Shown in pieces: positions 49,270-57,846 of a stretch of 64,000 nt of DNA. This DNA comes from Nocardia aurantia. GTDB taxonomy: Bacteria; Actinomycetota; Actinomycetes; Mycobacteriales; Mycobacteriaceae. Position numbers and translations under genes: made by a program. The notes under the pieces are model-generated. The model was not told where the DNA came from. It did not search any database and was given only the letters and a program-made list of their open reading frames with translations. Location: the NCBI RefSeq assembly GCF_009604425.1, contig NZ_WEGI01000005.1, forward strand, positions 468,511 to 532,510, in the 5' to 3' direction. Position 1 is the first letter of the stretch. Every line of letters begins with the position of its first letter.

Positions 49270-49344
49270 GCCGACGGGCGGGCGGCCGCCACCCCGTCGC
49301 GGATGTGTGCGGCGCGAGCCTCGGCGAACCGGTGCGACACGTGG

Positions 49345-49515
49345 TCAGCGACTGCCGTATTCGACATTGTTGAGCAGCGAGGACCCGGCTGCCCCGCTGC
49401 GGTCGACCTCGGGCCGATGGCTCTGCTGAGCGGCCGTCGTGACGATGAGCACCGCGATCGCGCCGACCAACGCTCCGACGACGGCGCTGACCGCGCCCGG
49501 AACGGCAAAATTCAT
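49345..49515 (-). CDS. DUF2613 small membrane protein, Rv0236A-like
   Basis: A 56-aa protein: MNFAVPGAVSAVVGALVGAI gives a signal anchor or secretion signal, followed by a polar tail ending SSLLNNVEYGSR, the characteristic DUF2613 end. GGGAG lies 8 nt before ATG 49515. It precedes aftD by 75 nt on the same strand, as in mycobacteria. A 33-codon ORF in the gap (49266-49367, overlapping the aftD GTG as GTGA) is possible but unsupported. Function unknown; probably envelope-associated. Confidence 0.9.
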   Translation of the reverse strand: MNFAVPGAVSAVVGALVGAIAVLIVTTAAQQSHRPEVDRSGAAGSSLLNNVEYGSR

Positions 49516-49637
49516 CGCGGACTCCCTAATGAGGCTCGATGCATGCGATGGGGACGCATGTGACGCAGACCGACAAATGTCATCGGCCAACCTACAACAT
49601 CGCCCGGAGATCCGGCCGCCGACGCGGCCACCCGGCG

Positions 49638-50747
49638 TCAGGGGCGGGCGTCGATCCGGTCCGGCACGGCGCAGTCGAGCGTGCCGAGCAGGGTGCGCAG
49701 TTTGGCGGTGGTCTCGTCGAGTTCGGTGTCGGGATCGGAGCCCGCGACGATGCCGCCGCCGGCCCAGGCGCGCAGGGTCCGGCCGTCGGCGGCCACTTCC
49801 GCGCAGCGGATCGCGACCACCCATTCCCCGTCGCCGGTCGCATCGCACCACCCGGCCGCGCCGCCGTAGAAACCGCGCGGTTCCTCTTCTGCCGCGATGG
49901 CGGTCAGCGCCAGATCGGTCGGGGTGCCGCACACCGCCGGGGTGGGATGCAGCAGGACCGCGAGGTCGAGCGCGGTGGTCCGGGGATCGCGCAGCCGGCC
50001 GCGGATCGGGGTGGCCAGGTGCCACACCTCGGTGGTGCGGGCCAGTTCCGGTTCACCGGGCACGCTGAGCTCGGCGCACACCGGGCCGAGCCGCTCCCGG
50101 ATCCAGTCGATCACGTAGGCGTGCTCGGCGCGGTTCTTGGCGCTGGCGAGCAGGTCACGGGCACGGGCGGCGTCGATCTCCGGATCCGGATGCCGGGGCG
50201 CGGTGCCTGCCAGCGGATGCAGGCTCACGGCATCGCCGTAGCGCGCGACCAGCACCTCCGGCGTGGCGCCGACCAGGGTGGCGCCGGGCCGCCCGGCCGG
50301 GGTGAGATCGACGGCGAAGACATTGGCCCGAGGGTGGCGGGTCAGCAGCTGCGCGGCCAGCACGAGCGGATCCAGCGGAGCGTCGGACTCGGCGACCAGC
50401 GATCGGGCGGCGACCACCTTGCGCAGCGGCTGCGCCGGATCCGACAGCCGGCCGACCAGATGGGTCACCCGGGCGATGTGCTCGGCGGGTGCGGGGATCT
50501 CGGCGACGATCCGCACTGGCGGCAGTTCGGGCAGAGCGGCGGGCCGCCACGGCCCGGCGGTGTGCTCGGCCCGTTCCGGCGCGGTCAGCGCCGCGGGATC
50601 CCGGGGATCGAACGGCAGCGCGCCGACGATCAGCTCGGCGGTGCCGTCGCGCAGGGCCGCGGCCGCCTGCTCCGCGTCGTCGAAGGCGTGCCGGGTGCCC
50701 GTGGTCCGCAGCACCGCGCCGGGCTGGGCGAGCAGGAATCCGTCCAT
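49638..50747 (-). CDS. isochorismate synthase
   Basis: A 369-aa chorismate-utilising enzyme of the EntC/DhbC/MenF group, converting chorismate to isochorismate for siderophore (salicylate or dihydroxybenzoate) or menaquinone synthesis. Blocks are KVVAARSLVAESDAPLDPLV, HPLAGTAPRHPDPEIDAARA, LLASAKNRAEHAYVIDWIRE, LHPTPAVCGTPTDLALTAI and GFYGGAAGWCDATGDGEWVV. The AGGGIVAGSDPDTELDET end holds the metal-binding acidic residues. ATG 50747 fits the family start; the frame is open far upstream to 51482. No salicylate or menaquinone neighbours are in the window. Confidence 0.92.
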   Translation of the reverse strand: MDGFLLAQPGAVLRTTGTRHAFDDAEQAAAALRDGTAELIVGALPFDPRDPAALTAPERAEHTAGPWRPAALPELPPVRIVAEIPAPAEHIARVTHLVGRLSDPAQPLRKVVAARSLVAESDAPLDPLVLAAQLLTRHPRANVFAVDLTPAGRPGATLVGATPEVLVARYGDAVSLHPLAGTAPRHPDPEIDAARARDLLASAKNRAEHAYVIDWIRERLGPVCAELSVPGEPELARTTEVWHLATPIRGRLRDPRTTALDLAVLLHPTPAVCGTPTDLALTAIAAEEEPRGFYGGAAGWCDATGDGEWVVAIRCAEVAADGRTLRAWAGGGIVAGSDPDTELDETTAKLRTLLGTLDCAVPDRIDARP

Positions 50748-50845
50748 ATGTCCCGACCATAGCTGCGAGCGGGGCGCCGCGGGTCCGGGCAGCGACCGAT
50801 CTCTCACTTGTCGTGGTGGCGACCGCTCCCGCACTGTGGCCGCTG

Positions 50846-51328
50846 TTACGCGCCTGTCCCGGCGCGGGCGGGTGGCACCAGCAGGATCGGGCGGTGGCAG
50901 TGTTTGAGTACCGCGTCGGCCACGCTGGAGCGCAGCAGTGCGCGCAGTCCGGTACTGCCCCGGGTGCCGGCCACGATGATGTCCGCGTTCAGTTCGTCGG
51001 CGACCGCGACGATGGCGCTCCAGACGGTGGTGGTGCACTCGACGGTGCGGCCGCGCGGTCGCAGCCCGGCCAGTTCGGCCAGCCGCACCCCCTCCGCGTT
51101 GACGTGTCCCGCGTCGACCCGGGCGACGTCGTCGAGTTCGTCGTCGGCCAGCCATTCCTGCTGGGCCAGGCCGGACAGGCCGGACAGCCGCCCCGTCTGC
51201 CGGACCATCGGTTCCCAGGCGGTTACCACGACGGTGGCGGTCGCCGAGAGGAATCGGCCGGCGTATTCGACGGCGCGCCGGGCGTCGTCGGACCCGTCGT
51301 AGGCGATGAGCACGAGATCGCACGGCAT
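50846..51328 (-). CDS. universal stress protein (UspA family)
   Basis: A 160-aa single-domain UspA. It begins MPCDLVLIAYDGSDDARRAV and ends with the ATP-binding signature GTRGSTGLRALLRSSVADAV followed by HRPILLVPP, so nucleotide binding is expected. ATG 51328 has GGAGG six bases upstream; the frame is open to 51466. It is 98 nt upstream of the isochorismate synthase gene on the same strand. Confidence 0.92.
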   Translation of the reverse strand: MPCDLVLIAYDGSDDARRAVEYAGRFLSATATVVVTAWEPMVRQTGRLSGLSGLAQQEWLADDELDDVARVDAGHVNAEGVRLAELAGLRPRGRTVECTTTVWSAIVAVADELNADIIVAGTRGSTGLRALLRSSVADAVLKHCHRPILLVPPARAGTGA

Positions 51329-51746
51329 GACGTGCCTCCTCCGGTGGGAGCCCAGGTCTCGTCCAGAGCGTAACTCGGCGCGGCCGCCATCGGATCGGTC
51401 CCGGCGCCGGAATTCGGGATTGTTTCCGGTGCCCGCGCGGATGATCGGAAAAACAGAATGCGCCATTGCGCTGGGTGATCATTGCGGGTACGGCGAAAGT
51501 GGATACCCGGAAACGAGCCGCCCGGCAATCCTGTACGACCGTCCATTATGCGCGCGGATCCGAGCGGCGTATCACCATCCGTGGGAGGCTGGTGTCCGTA
51601 TACCCAGCGGGACAATAACGTTCAGGACAATTCTCATAAGGTTTACCGAAAACGCGGACGCTTCCGGGCAATTGGGTTTACACAGAGATTCGGCGTTCGA
51701 TACCGAGCGTCGGCGACGGCTCGGGTGGCATCGGGGAGGTCGGTTC

Positions 51747-52193
51747 TTGCGGTTGGAAGAGCTTGCAACACCACATGATTGGGCGGCGGCCTATCGGTCG
51801 CTGTTCGGACTGCCGCGGGTACATGTCACCGCACCGGGCTACGTCGTACTCCCGCTCGTCGACACCATCGCGGCGGTGAACACTCCGGAACCCCTGGGCG
51901 CGTTGATTCTCGGCGAATTGACGGTGCGCGGGATTCCCGGACCCGTTCTGGTGCGGGAAAATCCGCCCAGCCGCACCTTCCTGGCGGTCTTCGACGGGTA
52001 CCCTGACCTGGAATGCACTGTGCGACTGGAGCGTTACGGCGTGGATATCGGGCCACATCGCAGCAATGTCATCCTGCCGACCGGGTTCGGCCGGCACACC
52101 CACGAAGGGCGGTGGTGGGCGCGAGCCCCACAGCGCGACGAATCGCTACCGTTGTTGTCGGAGGTCGTGTCGGCGGTGACGACCGTCGCGTGA
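51747..52193 (+). CDS. hypothetical protein (148 aa), coupled to the ADP-ribosylglycohydrolase gene
   Basis: Not recognised. TTG 51747 has GGGGAGG 7 nt upstream, which decides this start over the upstream open frame (to 51306), whose composition is not protein-like. The product reads LEELATPHDWAAAYRSLFGL, VHVTAPGYVVLPLVDTIAAV, FLAVFDGYPDLECTVRLERY, VDIGPHRSNVILPTGFGRHT: an alpha/beta single domain with no membrane segment or signal. Its stop overlaps the GTG of the next gene (GTGA). The 418 bp before it (51329-51746) hold no gene. Confidence 0.6.
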   Translation: MRLEELATPHDWAAAYRSLFGLPRVHVTAPGYVVLPLVDTIAAVNTPEPLGALILGELTVRGIPGPVLVRENPPSRTFLAVFDGYPDLECTVRLERYGVDIGPHRSNVILPTGFGRHTHEGRWWARAPQRDESLPLLSEVVSAVTTVA

Positions 52194-53557
52194 ACGCCAT
52201 GGATCCGATCGACCCGGCGGGGTTCACGCACCCCGAAGCGGACCCGCGGGCACTGCTCTACTTCGAATGGTTGCAGCGTCGGGAATCCGGTTGTGCAGTA
52301 GATGATTTCGCCGAGGAGGTGCGCGACCTCGCGCGCGCCGTGCCACCGCGGGCCGCGGACTGCTGGCGGCTGCTCGCCCGGATGGAGACTGCCCTCCGCG
52401 ATCCGAACTGGCCCTACGACGAGGATCCCGCCGACGACCCGCACGGCACGAATCCCATTCCGGCAGTTGCGGAGCCGTTGCCGGCGAGTGCGCCGCCGGC
52501 CCGGTTCTACGACCGGATCCTCGGTGGCTGGCTGGGCCGCTGCACCGGCAGCACGCTCGGTAAGCCGCTCGACAACGGGCTGCGCTGGCCGCCGCAGCGG
52601 ATCCGCGCCTATCTGGAGCGGGCCGACGCGTACCCCCTCACCGACTACGTGCCGGTGCTCGCGCCCATGCCGGAGGGCTACGAATTATGCTGGGGCTGGC
52701 CGGAATCCATGCTCGACCGGGTCGACGGCTGCCCGCGCGACGACGATCTGGACTATCCGGTGCTGGGCCTGCACGTCCTGGAACAACTCGGCGTCGACTT
52801 CACCGCCGAGGAACTGGCCGCCGAATGGCTGCAGCGGCTGCCGTTCCTGCAGACCGCCTACGCCGAGCGGGTCGCCTACCGTAACCTCATCGACGGCCTG
52901 CGGCCGCCGGAGACCGCTCGCCGGCGCAATCCGTACCGCGAGTGGACCGGCGCGATGTCCCGTGCCGACATCTACGGCTATATCTGCCCCGGCGATCCAG
53001 CCGCGGCGGCGCGGCTGGCGGCCCGCGACGCGCGCCTCTCGCACACCGGAAACGGGGTCTGGGCGGCGATGTGGGCGGCCGCGCTGGTCGCCGCCGCGTT
53101 CACCGCCGACGCCCGCGACGCGATGACCGCCGCGCTGTCGGTGATCCCGGAACACTCCCGGCTGGCGGTGGCGCTGGCGCAGGTGCTCGACGATCACCGT
53201 CGCGGCATCGGCTGGGCACAGGCGACGGCCACCGTTCACGCCCGCCACGACCACTATCCCTGGGGCCACGCGATCCCGAACGCCTGCTTGGCCGCCATCG
53301 GAATTCTGTGGGGCGCAGGTGATTTCACCGAAACTATCGGATTGACGGTACAGGCCGGCGGGGCCGCGGGCGCCACCGGCGCCACCGCGGGCTCGGTCTG
53401 CGGCGTACTGCTCGGCGCCGCCGCGATACCCGAGCACTGGACCCGGCCGCTGCACGACCGCCTGCGCAGCGCGGTGGCCGGTTACGACGGCGTCCGCATC
53501 TCGGTGCTGGCCCGTCGCACCTTCGATCTGTCGCGGATGCACGTCCTCGGCCGCTGA
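52190..53557 (+). CDS. ADP-ribosylglycohydrolase-family protein with altered active-site motif
   Basis: A 455-aa protein of the ADP-ribosyl(glyco)hydrolase superfamily: an N-terminal helical domain, then FYDRILGGWLGRCTGSTLGK, RDDDLDYPVLGLHVLEQLG (acidic metal site 1), NPYREWTGAMSRADIYGYI, DARLSHTGNGVWAAMWAAAL and, near the C-terminus, QAGGAAGATGATAGSVCGV. In active members that last block reads GGxDTDxNxATAGS; here the two metal-binding aspartates are absent. The His-bearing YxWxHxxNN segment is also changed (YPWGHAIPNA). The enzyme may therefore be inactive or have another substrate. GTG 52190 (GTGA overlap) or ATG 52199 may start. Confidence 0.82.
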   Translation: MNAMDPIDPAGFTHPEADPRALLYFEWLQRRESGCAVDDFAEEVRDLARAVPPRAADCWRLLARMETALRDPNWPYDEDPADDPHGTNPIPAVAEPLPASAPPARFYDRILGGWLGRCTGSTLGKPLDNGLRWPPQRIRAYLERADAYPLTDYVPVLAPMPEGYELCWGWPESMLDRVDGCPRDDDLDYPVLGLHVLEQLGVDFTAEELAAEWLQRLPFLQTAYAERVAYRNLIDGLRPPETARRRNPYREWTGAMSRADIYGYICPGDPAAAARLAARDARLSHTGNGVWAAMWAAALVAAAFTADARDAMTAALSVIPEHSRLAVALAQVLDDHRRGIGWAQATATVHARHDHYPWGHAIPNACLAAIGILWGAGDFTETIGLTVQAGGAAGATGATAGSVCGVLLGAAAIPEHWTRPLHDRLRSAVAGYDGVRISVLARRTFDLSRMHVLGR

Positions 53558-53680
53558 CACCACCGAGTACGTGGCGGAAATCGGGCAATCCGAACCGATT
53601 CGGCTCGGCCGGGTTTGGGGCGGGCGGAGATCGGTATCCGGGCAGCAAACACCGGCCCGGGAAAGTCGAGGTACCCGCAC

Positions 53681-54307
53681 ATGTCCGTCGATACCCGTTC
53701 CACCCCCGCCGCCGCGGCGGTGGCGAAGATCGCCGCCAGGCTCCGCGAGCTCCCCGGGGCTCCGCTGGTGGGGCTGTCCGCCCACGACGGGGTCGTCCTG
53801 GACATCGTCGCCGCCAGCGCGCCCCGGGCCCGCCTGGCCGAGGAGACCCAGTTGCTGCATCTGCACAGCCCGGCCCGGGACGCCGCCGCCGACGGGGTGC
53901 CGGTGCTGGTCACCGATCTGGCCCGGACCTCCTGCTGGCCGGATTGCCGGGACGAGCTGCGCTGGTGGGGGATCGGCGCGTTGCAGTGCCAGCCGCTGGC
54001 CGAACCCGGCGGCGATCCGGTGGGCGTTCTCACCGTCTACGGGCACGATCGGCACGCGTTCACCGACACTCTGGCCGGCGCCCTGCGCGAGGTCTACCCG
54101 TCCGCGGTGGATGTGCTCGCCGCTTGCTCGTCCGACCGGATCGTTCCCGTACCCCGGGAACCGAGGCCGGTGCCGGGCTGGTTCCGCGACGGTGTCGCGG
54201 CCCTCGCCGACAGCTCCCTGCACGTGACCAACGAGCGGCTGTGCGGCGTCTCGAGCGAGCGGGTCCTCGTCGCCGACAGTCCGGTCACGGCCGCACCAGA
54301 GGCATGA
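53681..54307 (+). CDS. GAF domain protein
   Basis: A 208-aa protein with a GAF-type sensor domain (about residues 8-150; VPVLVTDLARTSCWPDCRDE, GIGALQCQPLAEPGGDPVGV, LTVYGHDRHAFTDTL). No output domain such as ANTAR is attached; the C-terminal 40 residues are polar. GAGGT lies about 9 nt before ATG 53681. The 3' end overlaps the convergent TetR gene by 23 nt. The ligand is unknown; cysteines in SCWPDCRDE could bind a metal or heme but this is speculative. Confidence 0.75.
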   Translation: MSVDTRSTPAAAAVAKIAARLRELPGAPLVGLSAHDGVVLDIVAASAPRARLAEETQLLHLHSPARDAAADGVPVLVTDLARTSCWPDCRDELRWWGIGALQCQPLAEPGGDPVGVLTVYGHDRHAFTDTLAGALREVYPSAVDVLAACSSDRIVPVPREPRPVPGWFRDGVAALADSSLHVTNERLCGVSSERVLVADSPVTAAPEA

Positions 54308-54881
54308 ACACCTCGTCGACGATCGATTCGATCACCTCGTCGGGCACGGGCGCGAGGGTCATCAGCAACTCCTGCCGATAGAGGTCGAAGGGCACCCCGA
54401 CCACGCGCGGACTGAGTTTCGCGGGGTCGACCTCCGCGCGTTCGATCGCGCGGGCCAGCAGCGTGTCGACCGCGCCGGCGCGGCCGGCCAGGAATTCGTC
54501 GCGCAGTTCGGACAGGCTGGTGCCGGTCTCGGCGTAGTACCCCGACAGTTGCAGCGCCATCATGATGCCGATCCGCGCGCGCGAGCGATTCGCGCGCCGC
54601 AGCAGTTCGATCATGTCGTCGCGCAGCGAACCGGTATCGGGGATCGCGACCCGTTCCTTTCCGCCGGCGTGGATCACCGCGGCCCGCACCAGTTCGGGCT
54701 TGGTGGGCCAGCGCCGATAGAGCACGGCCCGGCTGGTCCCGGCTCGTTCGGCCACCGACTCGATCGTGAATCCGGCGTAACCGGCCTCGACGAGCTCGTC
54801 CCAGGCGGCATCCAGCAGCGAGTGCTCGAGCGCCGCGCCGCGTCGTCGCCGCGGTGCCGGGGCATCCTCGTTAAGAGTCAT
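54285..54881 (-). CDS. TetR-family repressor, divergent from an MFS exporter
   Basis: A 198-aa TetR regulator. The HTH lies at about residues 18-65 (SLLDAAWDELVEAGYAGFTI, VAERAGTSRAVLYRRWPTKP). The C-terminal domain (about 75-198) is of the TetR_C type common in actinobacteria, with helices MIELLRRANRSRARIGIMMA and VVGVPFDLYRQELLMTLAPV. Divergent placement over a 60-bp region with a DHA2 exporter gene indicates local repression relieved by an exported compound. Confidence 0.92.
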   Translation of the reverse strand: MTLNEDAPAPRRRRGAALEHSLLDAAWDELVEAGYAGFTIESVAERAGTSRAVLYRRWPTKPELVRAAVIHAGGKERVAIPDTGSLRDDMIELLRRANRSRARIGIMMALQLSGYYAETGTSLSELRDEFLAGRAGAVDTLLARAIERAEVDPAKLSPRVVGVPFDLYRQELLMTLAPVPDEVIESIVDEVFMPLVRP

Positions 54882-54904
54882 TGTGTTTCTTACTCCTGCG
54901 TCCT

Positions 54905-54922
54905 ACTCTCGAGATACAGAGT
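54905..54922. promoter_or_regulatory. possible TetR operator between tetR and MFS gene
   Basis: ACTCT and AGAGT form an inverted repeat at 54905-54909 and 54918-54922 around an 8-nt spacer. A direct repeat GTGTTTCTWA (54883-54892 and 54921-54930) lies on either side. Either could be the repressor site. Confidence 0.4.
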
Positions 54923-54941
54923 GTTTCTAAAGGAGGTGCCC

Positions 54942-56372
54942 ATGTCCGATCCGCAGGCCGATACCACCGAGGTCGATCCCGCGGTGTGGCGCACGGTATG
55001 GACCGTGCTCGTCGGCGGCATGGCGGTGCTGTTCGACACGACCATCGTCGCCGTCGCGCTGCACACCCTGGCCGGTGAACTGCACACCTCCGTCGCGACC
55101 ATCCAGTGGGTCACCACCGGTTACCTGCTAGCACTGGGCATGACGATTCCCATCACGGGGTGGGCGCAGCGGGTGCTCGGCGCCAAACGGCTGTGGATGG
55201 TCGCCCTCACGCTGTTCCTGGCCGGTTCGGTGCTGTCGAGTCTCGCATGGAGCGCCGGCAGCCTGATCGCCTTCCGGGTCGTGCAGGGTGTCGGTGGCGG
55301 TGTGCTCGTGCCGCTGATGTCGACGATGGTCATGCAGGCCGCCGGCGGTCGCGGCCTCGGCCGGATCATGTCGGTGATCGGCCTGCCCGCAGTGCTCGGC
55401 CCGATCCTCGGCCCGGTCGCCGGCGGCCTCATCCTGCAACATCTGCACTGGTCCTGGATGTTCTGGGTGAACGTCCCGTTCTGTGTCGCGGGTCTGATCC
55501 TCGCGGTGATCTTCCTGCCGCCCGACGGCCCGGTCCGCCGGGTGCCGTTCGACATCGCCGGCTTCCTGCTCATGGCGCCCGGCCTGGTCGGCGTGCTCTG
55601 GGGCCTGTCGAACACCGGCAAGCCGGGCGCCTTCACCCGGGCCGACGTCCTCGTCCCGCTGCTGGCCGGGGTGGCGCTGCTGGCCGGCTTCGCCGCCTGG
55701 GCACTGGCCCGTGGCAGCCGCGCACTGGTCGATCTGCTCCTGCTGCGGCACCGGTCGCTGGCCTCGGCCTCGCTGCTGCTGTTCCTGTCGGGCATCACCC
55801 TCTACGGCGCGATGCTGCTGATGCCGCTCTACTTCCAGGAACTGCGCGGCGCCACCGCGCTGCAGGCCGGCCTGCTGCTGATCCCGCAGGGCGTCGGCAC
55901 CTTCGCCTCCCGATCGCTGTCCGGCCGCCTCGTCGACACCGTGAGCCCCCGCCTCCTCACGACGAGCGGCTTCCTCATCGTGCTGATCGGCACCCTGCCG
56001 TTCGCCTTCGCGGGCGCGCACACCGGTGAATGGCTGCTGATGTCCGGACTGCTCGTGCGCGGTGTCGGCCTCGGCCTCGCGACCATCCCGCTGATGGCCC
56101 TCGGCTTCCGCGGTCTGGAGCGGCACGAGGTGCCCGACGCGAGCATCGTCACCCGGATCGCGCAGCAGGTCGGCGGCTCGTTCGGCACGGCGGTGCTCGC
56201 GGTGATCCTCACCGGCGCGACCACCGCCGCCGGCCCGGCCGCCGCTTTCCACCGATCCTTCTGGTGGGCAATCGGTTTCACCGCCGCGGGCGTGCTCGTC
56301 GCGCTGGTCCTCCCCGGCCGCGTCGAGACCCCCGCGAACACCGCCTCCGGCACTCCAGTACCCGTTCGCTGA
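54942..56372 (+). CDS. DHA2-family MFS multidrug exporter (EmrB/QacA type)
   Basis: A 476-aa, probably 14-helix transporter. Typical DHA2 blocks are VLFDTTIVAVALHTLAGELH (motif D1), TTGYLLALGMTIPITGWAQR (motif A region), GLPAVLGPILGPVAGGLI (antiporter motif C) and WSWMFWVNVPFCVAGLI. It should export a small molecule or drug by proton antiport. ATG 54942 follows AAAGGAGGTG, an ideal ribosome site, which decides against the longer frame from 54549. It is divergent from its presumed TetR regulator. Confidence 0.94.
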   Translation: MSDPQADTTEVDPAVWRTVWTVLVGGMAVLFDTTIVAVALHTLAGELHTSVATIQWVTTGYLLALGMTIPITGWAQRVLGAKRLWMVALTLFLAGSVLSSLAWSAGSLIAFRVVQGVGGGVLVPLMSTMVMQAAGGRGLGRIMSVIGLPAVLGPILGPVAGGLILQHLHWSWMFWVNVPFCVAGLILAVIFLPPDGPVRRVPFDIAGFLLMAPGLVGVLWGLSNTGKPGAFTRADVLVPLLAGVALLAGFAAWALARGSRALVDLLLLRHRSLASASLLLFLSGITLYGAMLLMPLYFQELRGATALQAGLLLIPQGVGTFASRSLSGRLVDTVSPRLLTTSGFLIVLIGTLPFAFAGAHTGEWLLMSGLLVRGVGLGLATIPLMALGFRGLERHEVPDASIVTRIAQQVGGSFGTAVLAVILTGATTAAGPAAAFHRSFWWAIGFTAAGVLVALVLPGRVETPANTASGTPVPVR

Positions 56373-56384
56373 GGATCGCGGGCC

Positions 56385-56987
56385 TCAAATCCCCCCGGCC
56401 CGCTCGGCGGCGTGCCGGGTATCGGCCAGCAGCCGCGCGACCTGTGTCCGGACGTCCTCCGAGGTGAGCGGCAAACCGAACAGCGCCCGGATGTACAAGG
56501 GCGCCAAAATGAAATCCACCACGCTCGAGCCGCTCGGCGCCCGCTCGCCACGAGCCGCCGCCCGATCGAGCATCTCCTGGAGTTGCTCCCCGCGCGCGGC
56601 GACGAACGCGTCCCGGGCCCGCAGGCCGGGTTCGCCGCCGGAGGACAGCGCCACCAGCAGCCGCAGCACCGCGGGGCCCTGTGGTCCACGGATGTCGCGG
56701 GCCACGCCGTCGGCATAGGCCCGCAGGTCACCCGCGAGGCTCCCGGTGTCGGGAATCGCGGCGTGGGTGGTCAGCCACGCGGACACCACGTCCGCCGACA
56801 GCGTCTCCAGATCCTTCCAGCGCCGATAGATGCTGGTCCCGGCGACGCCCGCCCGATCCGCCACCTCGGCGATCGTGAAATTGCCGTAGCCGCGCTCGGC
56901 GACCAACTCGGTGACCGCGGTGTGCACGGCCACCCGTACCCGCGCGCTGCGCCCGCCGGGGCGCCGGACCTTCTCGGCTTCGGCCAT
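56385..56987 (-). CDS. TetR-family regulator
   Basis: A 200-aa TetR protein with HTH at about residues 16-62 (VAVHTAVTELVAERGYGNFT, VADRAGVAGTSIYRRWKDLE) and a TetR_C_16859-like C-terminal domain (GPAVLRLLVALSSGGEPGLR, FILAPLYIRALFGLPLTSED). Convergent with the MFS gene (12-nt gap) and divergent from the TIGR03086-type gene, whose leader carries a perfect dyad that this regulator may bind. Confidence 0.92.
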   Translation of the reverse strand: MAEAEKVRRPGGRSARVRVAVHTAVTELVAERGYGNFTIAEVADRAGVAGTSIYRRWKDLETLSADVVSAWLTTHAAIPDTGSLAGDLRAYADGVARDIRGPQGPAVLRLLVALSSGGEPGLRARDAFVAARGEQLQEMLDRAAARGERAPSGSSVVDFILAPLYIRALFGLPLTSEDVRTQVARLLADTRHAAERAGGI

Positions 56988-57046
56988 GACCCGACACTAA
57001 CGCCACCAGCAGTTGCGTTACCGTCGGCCGGCCGCCTAGGCTCAGC

Positions 57047-57068
57047 TAAAGCAGTAAAAATTGCTTTA
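57047..57068. promoter_or_regulatory. perfect 7-bp dyad TAAAGCA-N8-TGCTTTA with TAGGCT -10 box
   Basis: The inverted repeat (57047-57053 and 57062-57068) lies just after a TAGGCT box (57037-57042), so it would cover the transcription start of the plus-strand gene. It is in the 81-108 nt region divergent from a TetR gene and is much AT-richer than its surroundings, as repressor sites often are. Confidence 0.65.
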
Positions 57069-57095
57069 ATGGACCTCGGGAATCGGGATCAGCGC

Positions 57096-57665
57096 ATGAC
57101 CACACCGATCGATCGCGTCGACGCCGCCCTGGGGATGGCGGACCGAATCGTGTCGAGCCTCTCGCCCGAGTCGCTGACCGAGCCGTCGTTGTGTCCGGGC
57201 TGGAGTGTCGGATTCGAGCTCAACCACCTGGTCGGCGGCATGCGGATATTCGCCGCCGAGCTGTCCGGCGAATCGGCCGGGCGGGACCACCACGACGATT
57301 GGCTCGGCGATGATCCCGCCGCGGCATTCGCGCTGGCCGCCGACCTCGATCGAGCGGGCTGGCATCGGCCCGGCGCGCTCGGAACCACGATCCGCCTGGG
57401 ATTCGGTCCCGTCCCCGCGCCGATGGCCGCCGTCATCCACCTGACCGAACTGGTCGTCCACAGCGCGGATCTCGCCGTCGCCGCCGGCCGCGCGGATCGG
57501 ATCGATGAGACCCTCTGCGCGCAAGTCCTGGACACCATGCGGTCCATGGATTTCGACGCCTTCCGCCGGCCCGGCATGTTCGGCGCCGAGGTCGCGGCCC
57601 CCCCGCACGCACCCGCGCACCGGCAACTGCTCGCCTACACCGGACGGCACCTCATCGGCCACTGA
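57096..57665 (+). CDS. TIGR03086-type DinB/mycothiol-dependent maleylpyruvate isomerase-like protein
   Basis: A 189-aa protein of the DinB_2/MDMPI-N superfamily: VDAALGMADRIVSSLSPESL, CPGWSVGFELNHLVGGMRIF with a metal His (ELNHLVG) and AAVIHLTELVVHSADLAVAA with two more (IHLTELVVHSAD). The three-His set binds a divalent metal; many actinobacterial members use mycothiol as cofactor. ATG 57096 was chosen since the operator and probable transcription start lie before 57069; ATG 57069 is the alternative. Likely controlled by the divergent TetR protein. Confidence 0.82.
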   Translation: MTTPIDRVDAALGMADRIVSSLSPESLTEPSLCPGWSVGFELNHLVGGMRIFAAELSGESAGRDHHDDWLGDDPAAAFALAADLDRAGWHRPGALGTTIRLGFGPVPAPMAAVIHLTELVVHSADLAVAAGRADRIDETLCAQVLDTMRSMDFDAFRRPGMFGAEVAAPPHAPAHRQLLAYTGRHLIGH

Positions 57666-57846
57666 GCCAACGCGACGGGAATCCGGATTCGCCGGGCTCG
57701 ATACCCGGTAGGGGTGATCCGCCCGAGAGTGGTGCCCGGTCGATTGCGCCGGTGGCGCGCGGGTATGGACGAGACAGCCGATCGCCCGGCCGCCGGCGCC
57801 GCGCCGGCGGTCTCGATAGAAGCCGGATTCTTATGGAGGAGGGTTC

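Noticed and set aside
49266..49367. 33-codon ORF between DUF2613 and aftD (GTGA overlap)
   Set aside because: Too short, no ribosome site, overlaps DUF2613 and shows no recognisable feature; kept only as a possibility.
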